Assembly (NCBI RefSeq): GCF_026343295.1
Contig: NZ_JAPELY010000006.1
Location: forward strand, 1 to 52,694
Source of the DNA: Streptomyces sp. NBC_00083
Lineage (GTDB): Bacteria > Actinomycetota > Actinomycetes > Streptomycetales > Streptomycetaceae
Reading direction: 5' to 3'
Length of the DNA stretch: 52,694 nt
Shown here: positions 7,770 through 15,224 of the stretch, piece by piece
How the letters are laid out: each line of letters opens with the position of its first letter
Numbering within the stretch: position 1 is the first letter of the stretch
Program-made: the position numbers and the translations under genes
Notes under the pieces: model-generated
Databases searched by the model: none
What the model saw: only the letters and a program-made list of their open reading frames with translations
Told to the model about the DNA's origin: nothing

Positions 7770-8010
7770 CGGGCGGTGCGCACCGGGTGGAGTCCGGAGC
7801 ATCGGGTGCCCGACATCGTGGTGCGCGCGAGAGTGCCCGGCATCGTCGACCGGTGCGCGCGATCCGGGCGGTGCGCACCGGGTGCGGTGCGGAGCATCGG
7901 GTGCCGGACATCGTGGTGCGCGCGAGAGTGCCGGGCATCGTCGCGAGGCGCACCGGGTGCGGTGGCGGACATCGTGGTGCGCACCAGAGTGGCGTCCATC
8001 GTCATCCGGT
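7770..8010. repeat. Two long direct repeats (~95 bp) and a third partial copy
   Basis: Units starting at 7770 and 7865 share CGGGCGGTGCGCACCGGG, then GGAGCATCGGGTGCC, GACATCGTGGTGCGCGCGAG and GGCATCGTCG. A shorter, diverged copy runs 7948-8008. The stretch is gene-free between convergent genes. Confidence 0.7.
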
Positions 8011-8013
8011 GCG

Positions 8014-8126
8014 CACCACGGTGGAGTCCACTGGGTGGGCTCCACTGAGTGGACGCCACTGAGTGGGCTCCACCCGGTGGCGTGCATCGCCACCGGGTGC
8101 AGGACATCGTGAGTTCCACTCGGTGG
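8014..8126. repeat. 14-bp tandem array of near-palindromic CCACTGAGTGG units
   Basis: Core CCAC-YSR-GTGG units start at 8028, 8042, 8056 and 8070 (exact 14-bp period), with a weaker unit at 8014 and outlying copies at 8090 and 8116. Each core is nearly palindromic. Regular short spacing of palindromes is typical of plasmid centromeres, iterons and multi-site operators. Confidence 0.75.
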
Positions 8127-8142
8127 ACGATGCCGGGCATCG

Positions 8143-8496
8143 TCACCGCAGCCAGGCGTTGGAGTGCCGTACTCGGGACAGGGCGCGGGCATCGCGGCGC
8201 GCGGCCGCGTTGCCGATCCGGCTCTGCCGGGAGCGGGGCCGGCGCGACTCCCCGGCGGCGAGGCGGCGCTTGGCGGCGTCCTGGAGCCGCTCCCGCTGAT
8301 CGTCCAGCTGCTTCTTCTTGGCTGCCTTCGACTTCGGTGTCCGGGGCCGCTTCCAGATCGGTTGCCAGCCCGCGGGCTTCTCGGGCTCGGGCTCCTGGTC
8401 CTCATCGAGCGCGGCGGCTATCTCCTCACTGGCTGCGCGGGCTCGGGCGAGGACGTCCTTCGGCTCCGGGATCTCGGGGGTCTCCGGTGTGGTCAT
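8143..8496 (-). CDS. Small basic protein encoded with the relaxase
   Basis: This 117-residue protein has its ATG at 8496, overlapping the relaxase stop by 4 nt (ATGA), and AGGAGG upstream. The acidic N-terminal third (DEDQEPEPEK) is followed by a very basic Lys/Arg/Gln half (KSKAAKKKQLDDQRERLQDAAKRRL). Charge pattern and coupling suggest a DNA-binding accessory factor of the relaxase, for example a relaxosome component. That is inferred from context; no family is recognised. Confidence 0.75.
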   Translation of the reverse strand: MTTPETPEIPEPKDVLARARAASEEIAAALDEDQEPEPEKPAGWQPIWKRPRTPKSKAAKKKQLDDQRERLQDAAKRRLAAGESRRPRSRQSRIGNAAARRDARALSRVRHSNAWLR

Positions 8497-10346
8497 GCGA
8501 GTCCTCCTGTGGGTGTCCGGCCAGGCGTCGGCTGCACGCCGGGCGGCGGGGTGTGTGACGGTGCCGGCGGGGTGGGCCGCTGCCGGGCGGCGTGGGCGGC
8601 GGCGCGGGCGGCGGCGCGCTCCCGGACTGTGTCCTGGAGCTTGGCGGCCATCTGGGCGACGGCCTCGATCGTGGAGCGGGTCTGCTCCAGCGCGGCAGCC
8701 TCGGTTCCTTGCTGCTGCTCCTGGGCGCGGTTGGCCTCCCGGTCCGGGCGCAACGGAAGCAGGCCGGACCTCGAGGTGCCGGGCACGGCGACGGTGTGCG
8801 GGCGGGCTCGGGAGCCCAGGCGCTCCGCACGGCGCGCCGCGTGCATCCGGGCCTTCAACGCGTCGGCGGCGAGGCGGGCCCGCGCGTAGAGAGGAAGCGT
8901 CCGGTTGCGGGTCAGCGGGCGCAGCACGGCCTGGTCGCTGGTGTCGCGCGGGTACAGGGCGTGCAGGTCGGCGGTCATCATCAGGCCCCGGGCGACGGGG
9001 CGGGTGTAGTCGTCGACCACGGTCTGCACGATCGTCTCGTCCAGGCCCGGCTGGTGGGGTCGGCCGCGCAGGACGTAGGAGAGGTAGCGGCGCGCTTCGG
9101 CGAGCAGGTGGTGGCGTTTGAACGCCCCGCGCATCACGTACACCACGGCGACGACGTCGACGGCCGCCAGGGCGACGTCGATGACCGGCCGCACCCGCGC
9201 CCACACCGCGGCGGCCGCCGCTCGCGCCCGCTGCGCCAGCCGGTTGATGACGTCGGCGCCGAAGGCGTCGATGGCCGACTCCCGCCACCGCTGGCGCAGT
9301 TCGGACAGCGGCCGTGGCTCCTTGCGCTTGGGCGGGCGTGTCCGGTCGGCGGCCCGGCAGGCCAGCCCGTAGGCGGCTTTCTCCCCCGGCTCGTGCCCGT
9401 GCTCTTCCACGTACTCGGCTGTGAGGACGAACATCGCTTCCTCGATCTGCTGACGGCGCGTGGACTGCCAGCCGATGAGCCGCTGGTCGATGCCCGCGAT
9501 CTCCATGACGGGACGGCGGCCGGGTGTCACCTCGCGCGGCTCCCAGGCCCACCCGAGCCGGGCGGACACCTCTTCCATGAAGAACAGGAGGTACAGGGTG
9601 TCGGCGGCGACGATATGCGACAGCAGCGTGTCCGCCGACAGGTTGCCCCACGTGCCCTTGGCGTCCGGCCGGCGGGCGCGGATCGACACCACCGCATGAT
9701 CGTGCAGCAGCGGCTTCGATTCCTCAGCTCTGGACTCGTAGTGCCGGAACACTGCGACGATCAGCCCGTCGCGGACCGGTGTGCGGTGCTTGCCGCCGCT
9801 CCCCGACCGGATCTGCGCGACCGACTCCCCCAGCCACTCCAGCGTCTTGTCCACGGCGATGTCCTGGCACAGCTCCAGCACCCGCCGTTCTTCGTCACCC
9901 ATCAGCGCCCACGCGATGTGCGCCGTCGGCGGCGGCCGGAACACCAGGTCCATGCCCAGCCAGGGGACGCGTTCCTTGGCCTTCTCCGTCTTCGGCGACC
10001 GGTTGTGCTCGATGGGCCTGCCCAGCACGCCCGCCCGCCGGGCCTTCGCCGGATCGTCGCCCGCCTCCAGGCGCTCGCGCTCGATCCGGTCGGCGTCCGG
10101 GTGCCGGCCTTCCCCCAGGAGCAGTTCGGCCTGCCGCTCGCTCACCACGTCCCCGGCCGTGAGGCCGACCGCCTCCAGGCCCCGGCCCCGCCAGATCCCG
10201 GGCGGGACGCCGGCCTCGTCCTGGGCGTCGCGCAGCGCCGTGCCTGCGGGGCGGTGGCCGTCACCGACCATCACGCCGCGGAAGAGGTAGCGCACTCCGT
10301 CACCCGGACGGAGCGCCGATTTGCTGATCACCGGGCCATGGAACAC
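8493..10346 (-). CDS. MobF/TrwC-type relaxase lacking the helicase domain
   Basis: A protein of 617 residues from the GTG at 10346; a slightly later start is possible. The N-terminus (SALRPGDGVRYLFRG) carries a lone tyrosine at residue 20 where MobF enzymes have the catalytic Tyr. Residues 213-221 (LLHDHAVVS) supply the metal-binding histidines, followed by LSADTLLSHIVAADTLYLLFF. This is the TrwC relaxase fold, which nicks oriT and stays covalently bound to the 5' end. Classic MobF proteins exceed 900 residues with a RecD-like helicase; here no Walker motif is present, and the C-terminal half is helical and Arg/Ala-rich, ending in a Pro-rich tail. It is co-translated with the small basic gene. 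Confidence 0.88.
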   Translation of the reverse strand: MFHGPVISKSALRPGDGVRYLFRGVMVGDGHRPAGTALRDAQDEAGVPPGIWRGRGLEAVGLTAGDVVSERQAELLLGEGRHPDADRIERERLEAGDDPAKARRAGVLGRPIEHNRSPKTEKAKERVPWLGMDLVFRPPPTAHIAWALMGDEERRVLELCQDIAVDKTLEWLGESVAQIRSGSGGKHRTPVRDGLIVAVFRHYESRAEESKPLLHDHAVVSIRARRPDAKGTWGNLSADTLLSHIVAADTLYLLFFMEEVSARLGWAWEPREVTPGRRPVMEIAGIDQRLIGWQSTRRQQIEEAMFVLTAEYVEEHGHEPGEKAAYGLACRAADRTRPPKRKEPRPLSELRQRWRESAIDAFGADVINRLAQRARAAAAAVWARVRPVIDVALAAVDVVAVVYVMRGAFKRHHLLAEARRYLSYVLRGRPHQPGLDETIVQTVVDDYTRPVARGLMMTADLHALYPRDTSDQAVLRPLTRNRTLPLYARARLAADALKARMHAARRAERLGSRARPHTVAVPGTSRSGLLPLRPDREANRAQEQQQGTEAAALEQTRSTIEAVAQMAAKLQDTVRERAAARAAAHAARQRPTPPAPSHTPPPGVQPTPGRTPTGGLA

Positions 10347-10379
10347 CGGTCATGACCTGCATAAAAGCGCGATCCGGGG

Positions 10380-10440
10380 TCCTTCCCGCCGGGCGGGAGG
10401 CCATCACCAAGTCTTTACCGGAGCGCCCGCCAGGCGGGCT
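10380..10440. other. Candidate oriT: paired inverted repeats upstream of the relaxase
   Basis: CCCGCCGGGCGGG (10387-10399) and GCCCGCCAGGCGGGC (10424-10438) are two closely spaced hairpins with the related arms CCCGCC/GGCGGG, 40 bp upstream of the relaxase start. MobF oriT sites usually lie beside the relaxase gene and carry inverted repeats near nic. No nic site can be assigned from sequence alone. Confidence 0.4.
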
Positions 10441-10490
10441 GTCCCGGCAGCCCGAGACGGTAAGCCGCCGACGTGTGCACAGTCCGCCCC

Positions 10491-10691
10491 ATGTTGAACG
10501 AACTGATCCACGCAGACCTCTGCCCGCTGTGCCGTCGCCCGCTCACGCGCCGCCCAAGGGTCGTCGTCCGCTCGGCTGGCGTGCCGTACCCCACACGGAC
10601 CGACTACCTGCCCCACTGCACCCGCTGCACCAACGACCCGGTCATCGAGCAGAAGTGGAACGACCTGATGAACGGCCGCGACGGGAGCTGA
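10491..10691 (+). CDS. Small zinc-finger-like protein
   Basis: A protein of 66 residues (MLNELIHADLCPLCRRPLTR) with two Cys-x2-Cys pairs, CPLC and CTRC, about 35 residues apart: a zinc-ribbon layout. The ribosome site is weak. It is divergent from the relaxase, so the presumed oriT region may also hold its promoter. Function unknown. Confidence 0.5.
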   Translation: MLNELIHADLCPLCRRPLTRRPRVVVRSAGVPYPTRTDYLPHCTRCTNDPVIEQKWNDLMNGRDGS

Positions 10692-10699
10692 CGGCGGCC

Positions 10700-10813
10700 G
10701 TGCGAATGCTGCGCACCGACAGCACCACCCACTACGACATCCGCCTCCAGCCGACTCCCACGCCATCCAACGCGCACCAGCGCACCACTCCCCGGACCGT
10801 CCACCACCGCTGA
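10700..10813 (+). CDS. Possible 37-residue mini-protein (VRMLRT..)
   Basis: GTG at 10700 or ATG at 10706 gives MLRTDSTTHYDIRLQ and a Pro/Thr/His tail. The 20 bases CCGTGCGAATGCTGCGCACC at 10698-10717 recur inverted at 49711-49730, at the start of another mini-frame with the same VRMLRT..IR pattern. Sharing of both DNA and peptide start raises this above chance, but expression is unproven. Confidence 0.3.
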   Translation: MRMLRTDSTTHYDIRLQPTPTPSNAHQRTTPRTVHHR

Positions 10814-10858
10814 GCACACCACGTCACCGACGCCCTTCAACACGAACAGCCACCACCG

Positions 10859-10880
10859 CCCCCGGCCGACCGGCCGGGGG
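10859..10880. terminator. Strong GC hairpin before the RelE-like gene
   Basis: CCCCCGGCC (10859-10867) pairs with GGCCGGGGG (10872-10880) around a 4-nt loop. It is likely a terminator for the upstream small genes. Confidence 0.65.
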
Positions 10881-10904
10881 CTTCGTGCGTCCTGGAGGTT
10901 CACC

Positions 10905-11210
10905 GTGCCCACGTACGAGACCCTGCCGCGCTTCGCCGCCGACCTGGACCGCCTCACCCCGGAACAGCGCCGCAAGTTCCGCCAGACCGTGGCGGCCTTC
11001 GTCGAGGATCTGCGCGCCGGAGGACGGTTCCGCGCCGGCCTTCGCGTCAAGCGCGTTCAACGGGCGACCGGGATCTACGAGCTCACCTGGTCCATGGGCA
11101 CCGGCCCCGCAGGACGCGCCACGTGGCAATACGGACCGGCACGTCGCCCCGACACCCCGCACGTGATCTGGCGTCGCATCGGCACCCACGACATCCTCAC
11201 CGGGCCCTGA
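10905..11210 (+). CDS. RelE/ParE-like protein
   Basis: A protein of 101 residues with GTG start and GGAGG 6 nt upstream. The pattern TYETLPRFAADLDRLTPEQR, then FVEDLRAGGRF..GLRVKRVQ, GIYELTW and a final VIWRRIGTHDIL matches a widespread actinobacterial RelE-superfamily protein. It has the small beta-sheet core and basic residues of this fold. No antitoxin gene is adjacent, so it may be an orphan or inactive relative. The nearest neighbour is the convergent parA-partner operon, separated by a strong terminator. Confidence 0.7.
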   Translation: MPTYETLPRFAADLDRLTPEQRRKFRQTVAAFVEDLRAGGRFRAGLRVKRVQRATGIYELTWSMGTGPAGRATWQYGPARRPDTPHVIWRRIGTHDILTGP

Positions 11211-11227
11211 CGGCTTCGGGAACGCGG

Positions 11228-11259
11228 AAGGCCGGCCCCGGTGGTCTGGGGCCGGCCTT
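11228..11259. terminator. Bidirectional terminator between RelE-like gene and par operon
   Basis: AAGGCCGGCCCC (11228-11239) and GGGGCCGGCCTT (11248-11259) form a perfect 12-bp stem. Confidence 0.85.
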
Positions 11260-11277
11260 CGTCATCGACCTCGGAGG

Positions 11278-12213
11278 TCACTCCGCCTTCGGGAGCCTGA
11301 TCGCCACCGCCCTGTCGATCTGCTGGAGCAGCGAGCCGATCTCCTGGATGAGCGGGACGGCGATGTCCGGCTGCGCTTCGACGGCCCGGCGTGCTGCCGA
11401 CTTGTTCACCTTCTTCGCCGCCTCCTGGAGGGAGGCGAGGGTGTTCTGCAGTCGCTCGATGTCCTTCGTCGCAAGGGGGTCCGCCTTGCTATTGCTGGGC
11501 TTCTGGCTCGACTCCCCATTTGGGGAGTCGTCACCGAGCGAGCTGATGTCGGGGACACCATCGTTCTTCTCGTCGGCGTCGGACTTCTTCTCCGGCGCCT
11601 CCAGGAGCTCGCGGACGCGACGGCCGACGTCAGCGGGCTTGGCGTCCTTCGGGAGGAAGCCGAGGTCGCCCACCACCTTCTCCACGAGCTCCCCTGTGAC
11701 ACGGGGGCTGCATCGGGCGATGGTGTCGTAGACCGTGATCGCGACCTTGTCGTTCGTCTGCCGACGCAGCTCGGTCATCGCGCGGACGTGGGACTCCGGC
11801 GGCTTGTGCCCGAGGTTGGCGAGCGCTTCACCGACGCGCCATTCGTCGATGAGCCGGTAGAGCTGGGATTCGGAGACCTCCCAGGTGTCCCAGACCCATG
11901 CCGCGTAGTTGGGGTTCTCCTCGCGGTGGAGCTTGGCCACGCTCATGGTCTCGAACGACTTGCCCGCGATCCAGAAGGCGTTGCGGAGGTTGTCGACCCC
12001 GGCCTTGCAGGCTTCGAGGTCCGCGCGCTCCTGGTCGGACAGCTCGTCTTCGCTGTGAGGCTGGTACGGCGCGGGGATCAAGGCGAGGGAGGTGCCGGGC
12101 AGTGGTTTGACCACCACGCTCGCCGCACCGGCCGCTGCCGCCAGACCTCCACCGAAGAGGCCGCCTGCGCCCTGGCCTTGCTGGGCTTCTTCGTCGACGT
12201 CGAACAGGCCCAT
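11278..12213 (-). CDS. Partition partner protein (ParB-like role)
   Basis: This 311-residue protein starts at the ATG at 12213, which overlaps the parA stop (TGATG) and has GGAGGAGGG upstream, so the two are coupled. Residues about 60-165 look DNA-binding: AKLHREENPNYAAWVWDTWE, a helix-turn-helix-like VSESQLYRLIDEWRVGEAL, then KPPESHVRAMTELRRQ. The C-terminal part is acidic and ends in a coiled-coil (DIERLQNTLASLQEAAKKVN). It lacks the classical ParB CTPase motif, so ParB is a role inferred from context. A 20-bp palindrome of the CTCCCCA family lies inside this gene. Confidence 0.75.
   Translation of the reverse strand: MGLFDVDEEAQQGQGAGGLFGGGLAAAAGAASVVVKPLPGTSLALIPAPYQPHSEDELSDQERADLEACKAGVDNLRNAFWIAGKSFETMSVAKLHREENPNYAAWVWDTWEVSESQLYRLIDEWRVGEALANLGHKPPESHVRAMTELRRQTNDKVAITVYDTIARCSPRVTGELVEKVVGDLGFLPKDAKPADVGRRVRELLEAPEKKSDADEKNDGVPDISSLGDDSPNGESSQKPSNSKADPLATKDIERLQNTLASLQEAAKKVNKSAARRAVEAQPDIAVPLIQEIGSLLQQIDRAVAIRLPKAE
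11510..11529. repeat. Palindrome GACTCCCCA-tt-TGGGGAGTC (copy 1)
   Basis: Nine-base arms flank a 2-nt centre, inside the parA-partner gene. Related copies occur at 13248-13263 and 33829-33844. Confidence 0.8.
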
Positions 12214-13145
12214 CAGGCCCTCCTCCTGGTGTGGTCGAAGATTTCCTGGTTCAGCTCCCGCATCTCCTTGGCCAGCGGGATGATCGTGTCCGGGACGACG
12301 TCGGCCGATGTGGCGCGGCCGGCCTTCACGTCGTAGGTGGTCGCGGTCGTCGGGAGCAGGTCGGCGTACTCGCCGAACAGCAGGCCCTTCTTGCGGGCGT
12401 TGCGGGCGGGCACCTCTCGGTAGCCCACGATCGTCTCCAGGATCGGCGTGCCCTCGCCCAGAGCCGTGCGGATGTCTTCGTAGACGGCCGCGTGCATCAG
12501 CGTCGCCGCGCGGTTCGAGCCGTAGAGGAAGGCGCCGGCCATCTGGAGGTGAGGGTTCACCTGGGTCTTCACCAGCTTGAAGTTCTTGCTGATGCGCTCC
12601 ATGCCGCGGACCGAGGAATCGTCGGAGCGGGTGGGCACGATGAGGTACTTCGCGGCGGCGAGCACCAGCTGCTCCAGGGAGTCCTTCTCCGGGGCGCTGT
12701 CGAAGATGATGCGGTCGTAGAGAGCCGCGATCGGGGCCAGGGCCTGCGCGAGCGACATGACGACGCCTGCACCTTCCTGGAGCGTGCGCAGCATCAGGAG
12801 TCCGTCGATCTCCCCGACCTTGGGCCCGCCAGGCATCACGTCCAGGTTCGGGCGTACTTCCCGGATCGGCCGGAGCGGGGTGCGATCGTGTATGGCGCTG
12901 TAGAGGCCCTCACCGTCTATGACGGACGGGCCCTCCGGGTGGATTCCGCGGTTGAACCGCTTGATGCCGAGGTCGTCGTCATCCTGCCCGGTCACGCAGA
13001 TGAGGAGGGTCCGCTCCCCGGCAGCCGCGGATTCGCCGGCGAGGTGCGCGGCCACCGTGCTCTTGCCGACGCCGCCCTTCCCTGTGCCGACGACGGTACT
13101 TCCCTCGGGGGGTTCGATCGGCTGCGCTGCGCTTGGGTTCAGCAC
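12213..13145 (-). CDS. parA: ParA family partition ATPase
   Basis: A protein of 310 residues with a deviant Walker A, KGGVGKST, at 23-30, then TLLICVTGQDDDDLGI as the switch strand and RIIFDSAPEKDSLEQLVL as the Walker B region. This is the MinD/ParA fold: an ATP-dependent dimer that binds DNA non-specifically and positions a partition complex. It is the first gene of a two-gene operon with its DNA-binding partner. The palindrome CTCCCCATTTGGGGAG lies about 100 bp upstream of the start and recurs inside the partner gene, which suggests autoregulation or a centromere. Confidence 0.92.
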   Translation of the reverse strand: MLNPSAAQPIEPPEGSTVVGTGKGGVGKSTVAAHLAGESAAAGERTLLICVTGQDDDDLGIKRFNRGIHPEGPSVIDGEGLYSAIHDRTPLRPIREVRPNLDVMPGGPKVGEIDGLLMLRTLQEGAGVVMSLAQALAPIAALYDRIIFDSAPEKDSLEQLVLAAAKYLIVPTRSDDSSVRGMERISKNFKLVKTQVNPHLQMAGAFLYGSNRAATLMHAAVYEDIRTALGEGTPILETIVGYREVPARNARKKGLLFGEYADLLPTTATTYDVKAGRATSADVVPDTIIPLAKEMRELNQEIFDHTRRRA

Positions 13146-13247
13146 GGGGGGTGCCCTTCCTTGTTACTCATGCGTGGGCCGCACCGTGCGCGGCAGGGGC
13201 ATCTTGGCACACCCAGAACCCTTGCCAGGACTGGCTTGCGAGCGTCG

Positions 13248-13263
13248 CTCCCCATTTGGGGAG
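13248..13263. promoter_or_regulatory. Palindrome CTCCCCATTTGGGGAG upstream of parA (copy 2)
   Basis: Seven-base arms with a TT centre, in the parA upstream region. It is probably an operator or centromere unit. Confidence 0.7.
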
Positions 13264-13338
13264 TCCATTTCCGGGCTCATGATCCATCGAGTGCCGGACG
13301 GCGCGGAGTTGACGGCTCTGCCTCCAGAAACGAAAAAA

Positions 13339-13371
13339 GCCCTGCCTCCGGCACGGGGCCGGAGGCAGGGC
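13339..13371 (-). terminator. Terminator at the end of a minus-strand gene cluster
   Basis: GCCCTGCCTCCGG (13339-13351) pairs with CCGGAGGCAGGGC (13359-13371). The plus strand carries AAAAAA just left of it, giving a U-run on the minus transcript. Confidence 0.9.
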
Positions 13372-13388
13372 TTCGGGTGGAGCAGGGG

Positions 13389-13919
13389 TCAGGTCGCCCA
13401 GGTCGCGGGCGCACCGTCTTCGTCGGGGTTGGGGAGGCCGGCGGCGGTCGCCGGGGCGGCGGGGTGTCGCAGGGCGGTGATCGGGATGGCTCCGGGCTCG
13501 GTGCTGGGTGCCCAGACCATGCGCCAGGTGTCGTCCCACTCGCATCCGCAGCCGTGTTCGGGGTGCGGGTGCCGTAAGAAGGCGCCGTGGGTGTGGACGG
13601 CGCGCGGGATGCGGGGGATGAGGACCGCCGGGTCGTCGCCGGGGTAGAGATGCAGGTTCCGCCAGCCGTGGGTCCGGGACATGTACGCGGCGGCGGCCTC
13701 GATGGCGTCGGCCCACCGCTGGTGCCCGAGGACCAGGAAGCCGACCGGGTAAAGGTCATCGTCGGCTCCGTCGATCCCGGCGACGAACAGGCCCTGGTGG
13801 GCGATGAACCCGTGGTCGGCCGCGCCGTCGGCGCAGGGCGTCCAGAGCTGTTCGGCGGGGTGCGTGGTGCCGTCGTCGCTCTCGCTGGTCTCGATCTCGT
13901 ACAGGGCCGGGGTGGTCAT
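13389..13919 (-). CDS. Hypothetical acidic protein
   Basis: A protein of 176 residues whose ATG overlaps the upstream stop by 4 nt. It contains AHQGLFVAGIDGADDDLYPVG, a HGWRNLHLYPGDDP segment and HPHPEHGCGCEWDD, and is rich in Asp, His and Trp. No domain is recognised. It is the last gene of a three-gene coupled unit ending at a U-run terminator. Confidence 0.7.
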   Translation of the reverse strand: MTTPALYEIETSESDDGTTHPAEQLWTPCADGAADHGFIAHQGLFVAGIDGADDDLYPVGFLVLGHQRWADAIEAAAAYMSRTHGWRNLHLYPGDDPAVLIPRIPRAVHTHGAFLRHPHPEHGCGCEWDDTWRMVWAPSTEPGAIPITALRHPAAPATAAGLPNPDEDGAPATWAT

Positions 13920-14605
13920 GCGCTCACCCCCGCGACGGCGGCGTCCAGGAGCGCGACGGCGTCGGCCTCGTACGGGTCGACGAACAGCTGATGGTCGCTG
14001 ACGTCGAACGGCGCGTACCGCGCGGAGACGCGGAAGCCGGGCACCGCGGTGGTCTCCCGGCCCTCCAGCGTGGCGGTGAGCCGGTCGTAGTCCTGCTGAG
14101 CGTGCCGGGTCTGGGTGTACGGCCCGAGGCGCAGCAGGGTGTAGCCGTCGAGGCTGTCGTCGCGCTTGCGGGCCTCGATGTAGAGGGCGTAGTGCGCGAG
14201 CTCCATGCCGACGTCGTCGGGCAGGGAGAGGTTCGCGGCGGCGTGGGTGAGCATCGCGTAGCCGGGCTGCCAGACACCGAGGATCGCGCTGGTGTCGCAG
14301 CGGAGCCAGCCGCGTTCGGTGTAGCCGAGCCGGCGGCCGTGGAGGTAGCCCGCGGCGTGCGGGGTGTCGGGGTGGACCAGGGCCACGGCGATCATCTCGG
14401 GGCCGTGGTCGTCGCCGGGCCGGGTGTGCGCGCGCTCCACGAACGGGCCGACCCGCACGGCGATGTCCTGGGAGCCGCCGGGCGTCCAGGGCTGCGGGTT
14501 GCGTACGGCGGTGAGCATCGCGCGGAACTGGTCGACGACGGCCTGGTCCTCGGGGGAGAGGGCGCCGGGGGCGGTCCCGCAGCGGCGGAAGGTGGGGCGC
14601 TTCAT
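13916..14605 (-). CDS. Hypothetical protein of 229 residues
   Basis: The ATG at 14605 (MKRPTFRRCGTAPGAL) overlaps the upstream stop by 4 nt. Mixed alpha/beta composition with GPEMIAVALVHPDTPHAAGYL, YTERGWLRCDTSAI and VSDHQLFVDPYEADAVALLD. No known motif or membrane segment is seen. It is coupled on both sides (ATGA overlaps), so it probably works with its neighbours in fixed stoichiometry. Confidence 0.7.
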   Translation of the reverse strand: MKRPTFRRCGTAPGALSPEDQAVVDQFRAMLTAVRNPQPWTPGGSQDIAVRVGPFVERAHTRPGDDHGPEMIAVALVHPDTPHAAGYLHGRRLGYTERGWLRCDTSAILGVWQPGYAMLTHAAANLSLPDDVGMELAHYALYIEARKRDDSLDGYTLLRLGPYTQTRHAQQDYDRLTATLEGRETTAVPGFRVSARYAPFDVSDHQLFVDPYEADAVALLDAAVAGVSA

Positions 14606-15123
14606 CGGGTGGGCTCCTGTTCGGGGGTGCGGTTGGCCGTCGACGGGGCGGGGCTCAGGTAGCGGGCGGCGGTGTTCACGAACTGGTCGTGCGCGACCTT
14701 CGCGGCCTCGCGGGCGGCGGTGAGGTCTTCGGTGGTGGCGTACGCGTCCCGGATCGCGTAGGTGAGCGTGATCATGCGGTCGGCGGCGGCGCGCACGGCC
14801 TGGTCCTCGAAGAGGACGCGCAGGGCGACCAGCGGGCGGGTGACCGCGCTGCGGGTCATGTGGCTCTCGCCGCGCAGGGTCTCGATCCGCTCGGAGCTGG
14901 CGCCCGTGAGGACGGCGTCGCCGCGCCTCCACATCGCCGTGCGGTGGTCGCTGGCGGCGCAGGCCAGCGCGGTGACGGCTTCCAGCCGGTCGCGGCGGAT
15001 CGCCTCGCCGTGGCTGACGCGCACCGACCGTTCGGCGGCGCGCTCCGCGAAGCGACCGCTGACGATCGCGCCCAGCAGGGTGGCGACGATGGTGAGTGCG
15101 GCGGTGATGAGGGTGGCTAACAC
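14602..15123 (-). CDS. Membrane-anchored coiled-coil protein with a TTA second codon
   Basis: A protein of 173 residues from the GTG at 15123, with GAGAGG about 8 nt upstream. One N-terminal membrane segment (LATLITAALTIVATLLGAIV) is followed by a long helical, Arg/Glu/Ala-rich domain. The second codon is TTA, a codon read in Streptomyces only by the bldA tRNA, so production may be limited to late growth. A strong terminator precedes the gene at 15163-15204, so its promoter must lie in the short gap. Function unknown. Confidence 0.7.
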   Translation of the reverse strand: MLATLITAALTIVATLLGAIVSGRFAERAAERSVRVSHGEAIRRDRLEAVTALACAASDHRTAMWRRGDAVLTGASSERIETLRGESHMTRSAVTRPLVALRVLFEDQAVRAAADRMITLTYAIRDAYATTEDLTAAREAAKVAHDQFVNTAARYLSPAPSTANRTPEQEPTR

Positions 15124-15162
15124 GCGGGGCCTCTCGGTGTGCTGATGGGTGGTGAGAACGGG

Positions 15163-15204
15163 GAAGCGCCGCACCCCGGCCTTCCGGTCGGGGTGCGGCG
15201 CTTC
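15163..15204 (-). terminator. Terminator after the nudix gene
   Basis: GAAGCGCCGCACCCCG (15163-15178) pairs perfectly with CGGGGTGCGGCGCTTC (15189-15204), loop 10 nt. Confidence 0.88.
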
Positions 15205-15224
15205 GGGGCTCGCTGCGGTGTGGC

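Noticed and set aside
7329..8126. CRISPR array
   Set aside because: Repeats are palindromic and of several lengths, with spacing as short as the unit itself; no spacer-repeat alternation and no cas genes.
7329..8142. Many long open frames on both strands in the repeat block
   Set aside because: All are repetitive Arg/Pro/His-rich translations produced by GC-rich repeats; none has a ribosome site or domain.
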